Positions 13,387 through 20,680 of a stretch of DNA of 22,326 nucleotides are shown here, one piece after another (positions within the stretch are counted from its first letter, which is position 1; each line of letters starts with the position of its first letter). The notes under the pieces were generated by a model. That model was not told the origin of the DNA. It made no database searches and saw nothing but the letters and a program-made list of their open reading frames with translations. This stretch comes from a virus: positions 1 to 22,326 of the IMG/VR virus record IMGVR_UViG_3300031625_000625. One strand, given 5' to 3'. Position numbers and translations under genes: made by a program.

Positions 13387-13974
13387 ATGACATCACAGGC
13401 ACAAAGAAAGTTAAAGAAAAAGAAGACTAAGGAAAGAGATGCCAAGAAAAGAGTTTTGGCACGGCGGGAAGCATTAAGAGTACCGCTTCGTGAAGAGAAG
13501 GCCGAAGCTCGACGCAACAAACGGCAAGACAAGTTCATAAAGGAAGTTGCGTCACTCGACAATAATTTTCAGTTCTTCACTGAAGAGCAGTTGGCAAATC
13601 TTGATGAATCTACGTTAACTCAACTTGAAGAGAACTGTAAGGTGCTTCGTGGTCTTGAACATGAGTTCGAGAAGGAAGTTGAAGCGAAGCTTCAATTGAA
13701 CGAAGAGCTTGAAGATGACGGGCATTTTTCTCTTCAAGAGAAACTTAAAGCCATGTCTGAAAAGACCATTACTCAGCAGAAAAATATCGCTGACCAACAA
13801 GATGTAGGAACTGGTGGAGTGGCTGACTGTAAGATGGCTGTTGCTAAAGCAAAATCAGTTAAGAAAAAGTCAGACACGGCAGAAATTGCTTTAGTTAAAG
13901 CAAATGAGGACTCTTCTGAAATTGCTGATTCCCCAGAGGTGTCGCTTTCTAAGGTCGTTGAAGAAATTTCTTAA
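13387..13974 (+). CDS. Unknown lysine-rich coiled-coil protein
   Basis: This is a 195-residue protein of unknown function. The first 50 residues are extremely basic (RKLKKKKTKERDAKKRVLARREALR) and could bind nucleic acid. Residues 60-130 look like a charged coiled coil (LDESTLTQLEENCKVLRGLEHEFEKEVEAKLQLNEELEDD). The C-terminal third is low-complexity with Ala, Lys and Ser. AAGGATAAAGAAA precedes ATG 13387. It sits just upstream of the SSB promoter, so it ends the operon that began further upstream. Confidence 0.8.
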   Translation: MTSQAQRKLKKKKTKERDAKKRVLARREALRVPLREEKAEARRNKRQDKFIKEVASLDNNFQFFTEEQLANLDESTLTQLEENCKVLRGLEHEFEKEVEAKLQLNEELEDDGHFSLQEKLKAMSEKTITQQKNIADQQDVGTGGVADCKMAVAKAKSVKKKSDTAEIALVKANEDSSEIADSPEVSLSKVVEEIS

Positions 13975-13991
13975 ACTTCTGCTAAAGTCCA

Positions 13992-14020
13992 TTGACCCTT
14001 GTTACGAAAAGTAGTATAAG
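13992..14020 (+). promoter_or_regulatory. Strong sigma-70-type promoter of the SSB gene
   Basis: TTGACC (13992-13997) and TATAAG (14015-14020) are separated by exactly 17 bases, a near-consensus host housekeeping promoter. The predicted transcript start is near 14027, about 50 bases before the SSB start codon. Confidence 0.75.
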
Positions 14021-14076
14021 ACACTTATCAATACTGTGAATTGGTCACAGCTACTTTAACAAACGAGGAGAGTACG

Positions 14077-15111
14077 ATGGCAGAATTTGGAAGTTTGAAT
14101 TTGGAAGAGATGGCTGGCGAAGACACTCGGCTTAGCACATCAGGTGGCGGGAATAACTTTCTCGACCAGTTTGTGCCAATGCCCGATGTTAAGCCGGGAC
14201 AAAGCGGATCGGTATCAATCCGAATCCTTCCTCCGCAAAAAGGTGGCCGATTGTTTCAATACAATCGAGTACACACAATGAATGGTCGAAAGGTGCATTG
14301 CCCTCGACCTCTAGCCAACGGCAAGTGGGATCGCCAAGTTGCATGTCCCATTTGCGACTATTACAGTGGACTGTGGCGTCAATCTGATAAGCTTGACAAA
14401 GCTGGTCATGGTGCTGAAGCTGACAAGCTGAAGGACGAAGCCAGAGACATCAAGCCCGTCGAGCGTTACTATTACAACGCTATCGTTCGAAGCTTGACAC
14501 TCGATGGTGAGACCAAAACAAATGTTGGTCCACGAATTCTGTCGGTCGGAAAGATTCTTCACAAGATGATCATCCGAGCAATTGTCGGTGACGACAATGA
14601 CGCTGACTCCAAGCTCGGTAACATCACCGACTTGAAGAATGGATACGACTTCGTAATTCGCAAGGAAGTTACTCCCGGCGAAGGATTCCCGAAGTACGAC
14701 CGTTCTGCGTTTGCTCGTGCCACAACGGTAACGGGTGATCCAGCGGAAATCAAAGCTTGGGTCGAATCTCTTCATGACTTGACCAAGCTTCGTAATCCAA
14801 AGGATTTGGACGTTCTTGAAAAAGAACTTGCAATCCATCGTGGATTGATCGCTGACGAAAACGAAGGCTTCAATACTGAAGAGTTTGATGCCAAGTGGAA
14901 GCAAGCAGCAAGCGACGAAGTTAATGAACTGATGGAGCACACTCCGGGCGGCGTTGCCGTTCCTGCGGATGTTCCAGCAGCAACTTCGGAAGCAGCAACT
15001 TCGGAAGCCACAGCAGCTTCGACTACCACAGAGACTCCAGAGGCACCTGCCGAGGATCTCAACATCGAGGACGATGACTTCCTCGCACAGTTGGACGAAA
15101 TCAACAAGTAG
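14077..15111 (+). CDS. gp32-like single-stranded DNA-binding protein
   Basis: This 344-residue protein coats single-stranded DNA in replication and recombination. Residues 25-75 form an OB-fold start (GSVSIRILPPQKGGRLFQYNRVHTMNGRKVHCPRP). A zinc site is formed by H74-C75 and C90-P-I-C93, comparable to the His-Cys3 site of T4 gp32. The C-terminus is a flexible Ala/Thr/Ser/Glu linker and ends in an acidic tail (EDLNIEDDDFLAQLDEINK), the typical protein-interaction tip. Within the linker a 15-base unit is repeated in tandem at 14977-15006. The start is ATG 14077, with ACGAGGAG upstream; a TTG at 14041 is too far upstream. Codons ending in C are more frequent than in neighbouring genes, which suggests high expression. 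It has its own promoter and terminator. Confidence 0.93.
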   Translation: MAEFGSLNLEEMAGEDTRLSTSGGGNNFLDQFVPMPDVKPGQSGSVSIRILPPQKGGRLFQYNRVHTMNGRKVHCPRPLANGKWDRQVACPICDYYSGLWRQSDKLDKAGHGAEADKLKDEARDIKPVERYYYNAIVRSLTLDGETKTNVGPRILSVGKILHKMIIRAIVGDDNDADSKLGNITDLKNGYDFVIRKEVTPGEGFPKYDRSAFARATTVTGDPAEIKAWVESLHDLTKLRNPKDLDVLEKELAIHRGLIADENEGFNTEEFDAKWKQAASDEVNELMEHTPGGVAVPADVPAATSEAATSEATAASTTTETPEAPAEDLNIEDDDFLAQLDEINK

Positions 15112-15131
15112 GAATAGCCTCTTGTTAATGT

Positions 15132-15162
15132 AAAGGGGCAGTGGTAACACTGCCCCTTTTTT
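15132..15162 (+). terminator. Rho-independent terminator after the SSB gene
   Basis: AAAGGGGCAGTG (15132-15143) and CACTGCCCCTTT (15148-15159) form a perfect 12-bp stem closed by a GTAA tetraloop of the GNRA class, with T-runs after it. Confidence 0.95.
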
Positions 15163-15232
15163 CTTTTCACGAAGATGTAATTCATGAAGGGACAAAGATG
15201 ACTTAAGAAGACTGAGTAGGGAGTTTGATGAG

Positions 15233-16447
15233 ATGGCTAAGGCTAAAAAGAAAGAAGTAGACAAGGCGGCACTTTTCGCCAAGATAGCTGCTGATACAGG
15301 TGGCGACGTAATCGGTAATTTAGACCCGATTCGATTTTTTATTGATACAGGCAATCTTGCCTTCAATTACACATGCTCTGGTAAATTCATCGGTGGTGGA
15401 ATTCCATCAGGTCGAATTACTGAAATGTACGGAGCATCTTCTTCGGGCAAATCTCTTTTTGCCGCCAACATTCTTCATGGATGTCAAATGATGGATGGTT
15501 GGACGATATTGTTGGACTGCGAAAATGCAGCCAACAATGAGTTCATGGAGAGAGTCAGCGGCATTGACTCAAAGAGATTACTGCGACACACTCCTCCGAC
15601 TCTGGAGAAAGTCTTCCGCACAGTTCACACTGTTACCAAACAGATTCGTGATGCGGAAGAGGCTAATGGTTTGGAACGCAAGCCGATCACTTTTGTTTAC
15701 GACTCAATTACTGTCTCGCCGTGTGAGCGTGAGTTGAAAGAAAATGATCTGCCCATGGACCATACTGATGCTGACTGGAAAAGAGTTGTAGGTCGCAAAG
15801 AGCAGCCCGGCGAGCGTGCCAAAATTTGTGGAGCAGAGTTGCGTAAGATCACTCCACTTTTGGAAAAACAGGATGTCACGCTTGTTATTCTTAATCAGGT
15901 TCGAGAGAAGATCGGAGTGATGTACGGATCACCTGAAACAACAGGTGGTGGCGGAAAAGCTCTTGAATTCTATGCTTCTTTGCGACTAAGATTGGCTGCA
16001 AAGAAGAAGATCGAAAACAAGGCACTTGATATGTTCTCTGGCATCAATATGCAAGTTAAGAATGTCAAGAACCGAACCTTCCGACCCTTTGTAGTTTCTG
16101 AAGATATCAAACTGTATTTTGATAATGGCATTGATCCACTCAGTGGAGTTCTGTCTTGTTTGCGACAAGATGGAAGAATTATTTTGAGTGGACAGGGCAA
16201 TTACAAAGTTGCAGATGAGTATCTTCCAGACAATCAAACGGAATACAAGTTTAGGGCAAAGAAAGTAGACAACACGGTTAAACCAGAAGTTCTCTACGAT
16301 TGCCCAAAGCTTGTTGACTGTGAGACAACAGAGGAAGTTAAAGAATATCTGAGTCACTTTACTACTGGCATGGCAGCTTCGGCCAGTGGAGACTTTGAAG
16401 AGACCGATGTTTCTTTCGATGCGGATGGCAATCCGGTAACGGCTTAA
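15233..16447 (+). CDS. recA: RecA/UvsX-family recombinase
   Basis: This 404-residue protein forms filaments on single-stranded DNA and drives strand exchange, needed for recombination-dependent replication. Walker A is MYGASSSGKS, with G67-S74. ILLDCENAANNEFMERVSGID follows the Walker A as in RecA (DAExALD). LVILNQVREKIGVMYGSPETTGGGGKALEFYAS (about 219-249) includes Walker B and loop L2; G232 begins the conserved GxPETT. This stretch is closer to bacterial RecA than to T4 UvsX. The C-terminal 100 residues are unlike E. coli RecA, and the tail is acidic (FEETDVSFDADGNP). The ribosome-binding site GGGAG lies 9 bases before ATG 15233. The stop overlaps the convergent reverse-strand gene by 4 bases. 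Confidence 0.95.
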   Translation: MAKAKKKEVDKAALFAKIAADTGGDVIGNLDPIRFFIDTGNLAFNYTCSGKFIGGGIPSGRITEMYGASSSGKSLFAANILHGCQMMDGWTILLDCENAANNEFMERVSGIDSKRLLRHTPPTLEKVFRTVHTVTKQIRDAEEANGLERKPITFVYDSITVSPCERELKENDLPMDHTDADWKRVVGRKEQPGERAKICGAELRKITPLLEKQDVTLVILNQVREKIGVMYGSPETTGGGGKALEFYASLRLRLAAKKKIENKALDMFSGINMQVKNVKNRTFRPFVVSEDIKLYFDNGIDPLSGVLSCLRQDGRIILSGQGNYKVADEYLPDNQTEYKFRAKKVDNTVKPEVLYDCPKLVDCETTEEVKEYLSHFTTGMAASASGDFEETDVSFDADGNPVTA

Positions 16448-16710
16448 AAGCCTAGCGGAGCTTCATAGGGCAAGTGGTCAGGACTTTCCTCCACTTGCCC
16501 TTCTTCGTTTAGCCACTCCATGATTTGATCATCGGAGAGTTCTGAGAAATATCGATCTCGAACTGTATCATGATCATATTCTTCGACGACAATTAAGGTG
16601 CCGTCTTCTAGTCTTATTGTTACCGGTGTGGAGTTTATGATCAACTCATGTTCTGGTTGATCATGAGTTTGAAATAGATTGTTTAGGTAGCAACTGATTC
16701 TTTCAAACAA
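16444..16710 (-). CDS. Unknown acidic protein, reverse strand, 88 residues
   Basis: This unknown protein has a small beta-rich middle (HELIINSTPVTIRLEDGTLIVVEEYD) and an acidic helical C-terminus (SELSDDQIMEWLNEEGQVEESP). The start is TTG at 16710, overlapping the upstream gene by 28 bases and preceded by GGGGG. The stop lies within 4 bases of the recA stop, convergently. It forms a two-gene reverse-strand operon with the gene at 16683-17156. The start codon choice is uncertain. Confidence 0.65.
   Translation of the reverse strand: MFERISCYLNNLFQTHDQPEHELIINSTPVTIRLEDGTLIVVEEYDHDTVRDRYFSELSDDQIMEWLNEEGQVEESPDHLPYEAPLGF
16468..16508 (+). terminator. Terminator of the recA transcript, inside the convergent gene
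   Basis: GGGCAAGTGG (16468-16477) and CCACTTGCCC (16491-16500) form a perfect 10-bp stem, with an inner AGG/CCT pair, followed by a T-rich TTCTTCGT tail. It lies about 20 bases after the recA stop. The same bases encode the C-terminus of the reverse-strand gene, so they have two roles. Confidence 0.75.
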
Positions 16711-17156
16711 TATTCCCCCGCACCGATTTTTTCGAAGGCGTGTCCTTCTCTTGTTAGTGCTTTTCTTATAGTTGCCATGTGATTACACAAACAGGCGTCA
16801 GTTACATTATAGTTCTTGTATTTTAGTTTTAGTTCTTTAAGAGACAGGGAATTTCCGCTTAGCAAACGACGTTGAATGAATTTGCTTATTTTGGATGCGT
16901 CTCTAAGAATTGATTTTCTTGTCTTGTTTGTGCATGGATACAATTTTTCGACACTTGTGTATTCTGGGTTTTCATCATATTGAGGGTCACATATAGCATT
17001 CGCTAAAGATTTGAGTTCCATTCGCTTTCCTTTAGCAATGACTTTGTGAATCTCAGCGTTGAATGTTTTGGCGTATTCAATAATTGATGGAAGATGTTTT
17101 TCGTATGTAAGGAATTTTCTGTTATCCCTTGTTTTAATAAGAAGGCAGTTTTGCAT
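16683..17156 (-). CDS. Unknown basic protein, reverse strand, 157 residues
   Basis: This protein is basic, alpha/beta and unrecognised. The C-terminal half looks like a winged-helix or helix-turn-helix domain: LKELKLKYKNYNVTDACLCNHMATIRKALTREGHAFEKIGAGEYCL. The pattern of a helix, a recognition-like helix with DACLCNHMATIRKAL and a beta-wing ending in GEYCL is reminiscent of small transcription regulators, though this is inference. A strong ribosome-binding site AGGAGA precedes the ATG by 7 bases, and TATAAT lies upstream. It diverges from the amidoligase gene and could regulate it, since both promoters overlap. Confidence 0.8.
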   Translation of the reverse strand: MQNCLLIKTRDNRKFLTYEKHLPSIIEYAKTFNAEIHKVIAKGKRMELKSLANAICDPQYDENPEYTSVEKLYPCTNKTRKSILRDASKISKFIQRRLLSGNSLSLKELKLKYKNYNVTDACLCNHMATIRKALTREGHAFEKIGAGEYCLKESVAT

Positions 17157-17176
17157 ATCGTTTCTCCTAAATGCAA

Positions 17177-17205
17177 TTGACAGATTCTTTAATTATATCT
17201 AAAAT
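17177..17205 (+). promoter_or_regulatory. Near-consensus promoter of the amidoligase operon
   Basis: TTGACA (17177-17182), a 17-base spacer and TAAAAT (17200-17205) give a predicted transcript start near 17212. The amidoligase ATG is at 17214 with no ribosome-binding site before it, so the mRNA is probably leaderless or nearly so. Confidence 0.75.
17192..17197 (-). promoter_or_regulatory. Divergent -10 box for the reverse-strand pair
   Basis: ATTATA on the plus strand reads TATAAT on the minus strand, inside the spacer of the plus-strand promoter. The -35 is weak. The two promoters overlap, so binding at one should exclude the other. Confidence 0.5.
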
Positions 17206-17213
17206 TACATGTT

Positions 17214-18227
17214 ATGGATAGCCCTTTATTTAGTTGCCAATCTTACAGAAGATTTGGCGTAGAGATTGAAATAAATACATTAGATGGTTCGGCCCGTAGG
17301 CCGGATACTGAAAATGGAGAAATACCTTTAGGTGCTGATGTATTGGCACATATAGTGCATAAAGCCACCAAAGAGAAGGTTGAAATACAATCTTGGGATT
17401 ATATTCATAATAACGCTGATTGGGTGATTAAGCACGATACAAGCTGTGGTATGGAGATAAATTCCCCTGTTCTAAAGGGGTGGACAGGATTAAAGAAATT
17501 AGTCCGAGTTGCAGAAATGATTGGAAAATCATCTTTAGAAGCGGATAGAAGATGTTCTTTACACGTTCATATTAACATTTCTGATTTGTCAAAAGCTCAA
17601 TTGGCCTCAGTTATTGCTTATTACATCAAGTGTGAGCATGTGTTGTTTGATTCCTTCCCTGATCATAGAAAGAATAACCGATACTGCCAGTTCTTGGGGA
17701 TGAGCGACATGTTTTCCCATGATTATCTCATAAATGCGGACGACATCATACACAAAGTGTCTAGTACAAAATATTTTTCCTTGAACGCTTATCACTTTAT
17801 GCGTGGAGGAGGATTCACAGATGATAATTCAAGAAGACTTTCTGTGGAAATTAGGATGGCAGAAAACACAGGTTGCGTAGACCCTTGCTTTATGAAAAAT
17901 TGGATAAGATTGTTGTTGCATTTTTTTGATGTGACAAAAAATTTACCGGCACCTTATGATTATACAGAGGGAGACCCATGGTCAGGTCTTTTGTGGCTTG
18001 ATACACGTGATGTTATGGCGTTATTGGGATTTGATAATGAGAGTCATTTGTCAGAGGGTCTTAAACAAGTTCGTAGTTGGTTCATAAACAGATTGAGGGA
18101 AAACACGCTTTGTGATTTGCCCGGAATTTGGTCCAAGGCAGGACGTTACAAAAATTGGACTGATATACCAGATACATCCGAGGTGAAAGATGAAGACTAT
18201 CTCTATGGAAAAAGATACGTTGTCTGA
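17214..18227 (+). CDS. Putative amidoligase (COOH-NH2 ligase family)
   Basis: This is a 337-residue enzyme of the amidoligase family, related to glutamine synthetase-like and gamma-glutamylcysteine ligase folds, which joins a carboxylate to an amine using ATP. Seen motifs are FGVEIE with E17 and E19, WVIKHDTSCGMEINSP with D75 and E81, LHVHIN with H117 and H119, and LSVEIRMAEN with E212, R214 and E217. These acidic and His residues are those expected to bind magnesium and ATP. Family enzymes act on peptidoglycan-like peptides, proteins or amino acids. The substrate here is unknown. There is no ribosome-binding site before ATG 17214, but a strong promoter ends 8 bases upstream. Two unknown genes follow, and the first overlaps the end of this one by 38 bases. 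Confidence 0.8.
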   Translation: MDSPLFSCQSYRRFGVEIEINTLDGSARRPDTENGEIPLGADVLAHIVHKATKEKVEIQSWDYIHNNADWVIKHDTSCGMEINSPVLKGWTGLKKLVRVAEMIGKSSLEADRRCSLHVHINISDLSKAQLASVIAYYIKCEHVLFDSFPDHRKNNRYCQFLGMSDMFSHDYLINADDIIHKVSSTKYFSLNAYHFMRGGGFTDDNSRRLSVEIRMAENTGCVDPCFMKNWIRLLLHFFDVTKNLPAPYDYTEGDPWSGLLWLDTRDVMALLGFDNESHLSEGLKQVRSWFINRLRENTLCDLPGIWSKAGRYKNWTDIPDTSEVKDEDYLYGKRYVV

Positions 18228-18690
18228 TGATAACTCATATATAAATCAGATGACGAAACTATCAAAAACAATTAAAGACATGCGGTCTATGGCGAGTACG
18301 CTAATTCCGTACACATACCCTAAAGCTGATTTCAAAGACGAGCAAGACGTTCTTTGCTTAAAGCAGAGAACTGTAACTATTGATGGATATGAAGTCATTC
18401 TTTGTTACAGCGATGCTGAATACAAAGAATATATTTTGTCCTCTTTGCAAATACAGCCAGTTCAAGGTCCATTTCTTCCCTTCACCCTTATTTGTAAATT
18501 AGGTAAGGAATTTTTTGGATACAAGAATGTTTCTTACATTGAATTTTTCAGAAATAATAAGAAGGTTTATTGTTGGACTATTAAGTCCCGAGAGGGGAGA
18601 AGATTATTCCCCGGAAAGAAAACAAAGTCAAGTTCTTATGAAGGATACAAATTTAGAATCCTTCACCCCGGTTCGGTAGATTTGTTTTGA
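18190..18690 (+). CDS. Unknown protein in the amidoligase operon, 166 residues
   Basis: This unrecognised protein starts inside the end of the amidoligase gene (ATG 18190; GAGGTG lies 5 bases upstream). It has an N-terminal helix (INQMTKLSKTIKDMRSMASTLIP), a middle domain (VTIDGYEVILCYSDAEYKEYILSSLQIQPVQGPFLPFTLICKLGKEFFG) with beta-strands, and a basic C-terminus (RLFPGKKTKSSS). It is probably co-translated with the amidoligase and may be its substrate or partner. No motif supports a function. Confidence 0.8.
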   Translation: MKTISMEKDTLSDDNSYINQMTKLSKTIKDMRSMASTLIPYTYPKADFKDEQDVLCLKQRTVTIDGYEVILCYSDAEYKEYILSSLQIQPVQGPFLPFTLICKLGKEFFGYKNVSYIEFFRNNKKVYCWTIKSREGRRLFPGKKTKSSSYEGYKFRILHPGSVDLF

Positions 18691-18752
18691 TTTGCACTTC
18701 CTATTGGATAAATAGAGAAGACGACTCACTTCTTAAAAGCGAGGAAAAAGCA

Positions 18753-19058
18753 ATGAGCAACTCAAGACAAAAACTTCAGTACCTTATGATCAAGCAGTTA
18801 CTTAAACGGGGCACAGTCGAACTGATTTTGCCAGATGGAGTCACACTTGAAATTGGAATAACACAAGAAGACAAACTTGGCCAAGAAAAAAAAGAAGATG
18901 GCTATTGCTATGTTGTCGCATCCCGAGACGGAAAGTCTGTAATGTTAGACTCTTATAATTTAGGCTTGCAGTTTGAGCCAGAAGACAATACAATAATTTA
19001 TGAAGATGAGATCATCGGAGAAGATGGTCAACTTATTCGTTCATTAGACGTTGTTTAA
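18753..19058 (+). CDS. Unknown small acidic protein, 101 residues
   Basis: The start is ATG 18753, with GAGGAA at 18741-18746. A longer frame from TTG 18687 lacks a ribosome-binding site and is not preferred. A TTGATT-N16-TAAATA promoter-like pair at 18687-18714 could give it its own transcript. The protein has a helical N-terminus (RQKLQYLMIKQLLKRG) and then an alternating beta pattern (TVELILPDGVTLEIGI...YCYVVASRDGKSVMLDSYNLGLQFEPEDN), ending acidic. Function unknown. Confidence 0.8.
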   Translation: MSNSRQKLQYLMIKQLLKRGTVELILPDGVTLEIGITQEDKLGQEKKEDGYCYVVASRDGKSVMLDSYNLGLQFEPEDNTIIYEDEIIGEDGQLIRSLDVV

Positions 19059-19393
19059 GAACTTTCAGGCACAAAATGAGTACCGTAAGATTCTTTAAGT
19101 TCAAGCTTCCCAGATAAAGACAAGGAGCAAACGTGCGTACCAATAACTACGCCCTCATTTCTAGGCAGGGTGAATTCAATCCACGTTTCAAAATCTTTCT
19201 CGTTGACAACAAATTTCGTAACTGATATACGAAGATGATTGGGAGGTGTTTCTACTTGATGAACTACGTTGTACTCGGAGTCACGGGCAAATTCCATGGT
19301 CATGCGCATCATTTGCGATTGATCAAGGAACTGTGACCAATTGGCTTGGAGCAATAGCTCCAATTTTTCATTAACGATTAAGTTGCTTACCAT
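19055..19393 (-). CDS. Unknown protein, reverse strand, 112 residues
   Basis: This frame fills a stretch with no plus-strand gene. It reads as a plausible globular protein: an N-terminal helix (LIVNEKLELLLQANWSQFLDQSQMMRMTMEF), then beta-strands (NHLRISVTKFVVN, FETWIEFTLPRNEGVVIGTHVCSLSLSGKLELKESYGTHFVPE). No strong ribosome-binding site precedes the ATG at 19393 and it overlaps the preceding plus-strand gene by 4 bases at its stop. Function unknown. Confidence 0.65.
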   Translation of the reverse strand: MVSNLIVNEKLELLLQANWSQFLDQSQMMRMTMEFARDSEYNVVHQVETPPNHLRISVTKFVVNEKDFETWIEFTLPRNEGVVIGTHVCSLSLSGKLELKESYGTHFVPESS

Positions 19394-19408
19394 AAAGAGG
19401 TAACACCG

Positions 19409-19681
19409 ATGAATACTAAAGATTTGAAACTCACTGTATCAGAGTATGTCAATACTCTTTCTGACGAAGAGGCAAGATGGTTGGCCGATAGATTGCATGA
19501 AAGGCTATCTGGCGACCTGTCCGACGCATTAAAAATGATGAGTCGGAATAAACGCATGGACGCAGTTCTTTCGCTGGCAGGATCAGGAAACGGATTGTTT
19601 GATTTGTGCGATGAGATTACGGAGGTATTGCGGCAAATTTGCAGAAAAAGAGGACTCATAAAAGGCCCCAGAGCGGCTTAA
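19409..19681 (+). CDS. Unknown small helical protein, 90 residues
   Basis: AGAGGT lies 8 bases before ATG 19409. The protein is nearly all helix (LTVSEYVNTLSDEEARWLADRLHERLSGDLSDAL, then DAVLSLAGSGNGLFDLCDEITEVLRQICRKRG), with a flexible glycine-rich turn between two helical halves. It is followed by a terminator, so it ends its own short operon. Function unknown. Confidence 0.8.
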   Translation: MNTKDLKLTVSEYVNTLSDEEARWLADRLHERLSGDLSDALKMMSRNKRMDAVLSLAGSGNGLFDLCDEITEVLRQICRKRGLIKGPRAA

Positions 19682-19692
19682 ACTAAAACTAA

Positions 19693-19730
19693 AACCAAAG
19701 CTGGGCTTCCTGTCCAGCTTTGGTTGTTTT
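19693..19730 (+). terminator. Rho-independent terminator
   Basis: AACCAAAGCTGG (19693-19704) pairs perfectly with CCAGCTTTGGTT (19714-19725), 9-base loop, followed by TTTT. It separates the 19409 gene from the exonuclease-helicase group. Confidence 0.9.
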
Positions 19731-19741
19731 ATAGTACGAAG

Positions 19742-19924
19742 ATGAATACTGAAGTTAAGAGACTTACTGATCAACGTCTTCCATGGCAGAAGGAAGGTTA
19801 CGTTGATCCTTTCGCTGAGTATGAGCGACTAAAATGTCAAGCATTTGGCGAGATAATTAAAGAGTTATTTCAAACGCTCAAACCCAAAACCCCCAAAGTC
19901 AATTGGATAGAGGAAGGATTCTGA
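19742..19924 (+). CDS. Unknown 60-residue protein
   Basis: The start is ATG 19742, with a weak GAAG upstream; the frame stays open further upstream but only through the terminator. The peptide is charged and helical (DPFAEYERLKCQAFGEIIKELFQTL). Its stop is one base before the exonuclease ATG, and its last codons carry that gene's ribosome-binding site (GAGGAAGG). It is likely co-transcribed with the exonuclease. Function unknown. Confidence 0.7.
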   Translation: MNTEVKRLTDQRLPWQKEGYVDPFAEYERLKCQAFGEIIKELFQTLKPKTPKVNWIEEGF

Positions 19925-19925
19925 T

Positions 19926-20672
19926 ATGCAGTATGCAAGCATCGATATTGAGACACTTGGACTTGATCCAGATTACTGTGATGTGATTGAATTTGGGTGT
20001 GTTCTTGAAGACACCAAAGAGTTAAAGACTTTGGAAAAGCTTCCCAGCTTTCATTGTTATCTGACAAAGCCAAGGGATCGTTACCAAGGTGAAGTTTATG
20101 CAATGTGGATGCACTCCAAGAGCGGCATTTTTGAACGCATTGCAAAACGCACAGAAGGTTACAGTTATATTCCTCATGATCTTTTGGATGAGGTGTTCGC
20201 CGAGTGGTTGCAAGATCAAGGTATTGAAGATAAACTGGTTGTGGCCGGAAAGAACTTCCAAGCTTTTGACATGCGATTCTTAAGACGTTTGGGTTTTGGA
20301 GTCAAAACTCAGATTCATCACAGAACTCTTGATCCCGGCAGCATGTATTTCGATCCAATGATTGATGATGTTCCTCCCGGTTTGGCAGAGTGTCTTAAAC
20401 GTGCGGGAGTTGAAAAAACAGTAGAGCACACTGCTGTTGAAGATGCTGTTGATGTTGTTCGTTGCATACGAGCAAAGAGCGGCACACTTTATGAAAAAGT
20501 CCGCAACTGGTGTGTTTATGAAAGACTGCAAGACGAAGACCTTGGTTGTGTAGATGTGTTTGATAATGTAGAAGAAGCCAAGGAATATGTCTCTGAGAGA
20601 AGACTGATGCCTCTTGGTACAAGTTCTATGTTTACAATTGTGTCTCCTGAAGGACAGATAACTAAATTTTGA
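19926..20672 (+). CDS. DnaQ-like 3'-5' exonuclease (DEDDh family)
   Basis: This 248-residue nuclease of the DEDDh superfamily has a full catalytic set: D7 and E9 in ASIDIETLG, N110 with D115 in GKNFQAFD, and H168 with D173 in EHTAVEDAVDVVR. The His at the third motif marks the DEDDh type (as in DnaQ, RNase T and oligoribonuclease) rather than DEDDy. It removes bases from 3' ends of DNA or RNA. As the polymerase at 705-2015 appears to lack proofreading, this could be the separate editing exonuclease. The last 60 residues (WCVYERLQDEDLGCVDVFDNVEEAKEYV) lie beyond the nuclease fold and could bind a partner. The stop abuts the helicase gene. Confidence 0.92.
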   Translation: MQYASIDIETLGLDPDYCDVIEFGCVLEDTKELKTLEKLPSFHCYLTKPRDRYQGEVYAMWMHSKSGIFERIAKRTEGYSYIPHDLLDEVFAEWLQDQGIEDKLVVAGKNFQAFDMRFLRRLGFGVKTQIHHRTLDPGSMYFDPMIDDVPPGLAECLKRAGVEKTVEHTAVEDAVDVVRCIRAKSGTLYEKVRNWCVYERLQDEDLGCVDVFDNVEEAKEYVSERRLMPLGTSSMFTIVSPEGQITKF

Positions 20673-20680
20673 GGTTGAAG

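Noticed and set aside
14977-15006. Tandem 15-base repeat in the SSB gene
   Set aside because: It encodes part of a low-complexity Ala-Thr-Ser-Glu linker before the acidic tail and needs no other explanation.
14311-15366. 351-codon reverse-strand frame opposite the SSB and recA start
   Set aside because: It is a shadow of the SSB gene, crosses the terminator and has an odd low-complexity composition rich in Ser, Cys and Phe.
16639-16668. Two overlapping inverted repeats (GATCAAC/GTTGATC and ACTCATG/CATGAGT)
   Set aside because: They lie within the coding sequence of the reverse-strand 88-residue gene, are short, and have no T-run or promoter nearby, so they are probably chance.
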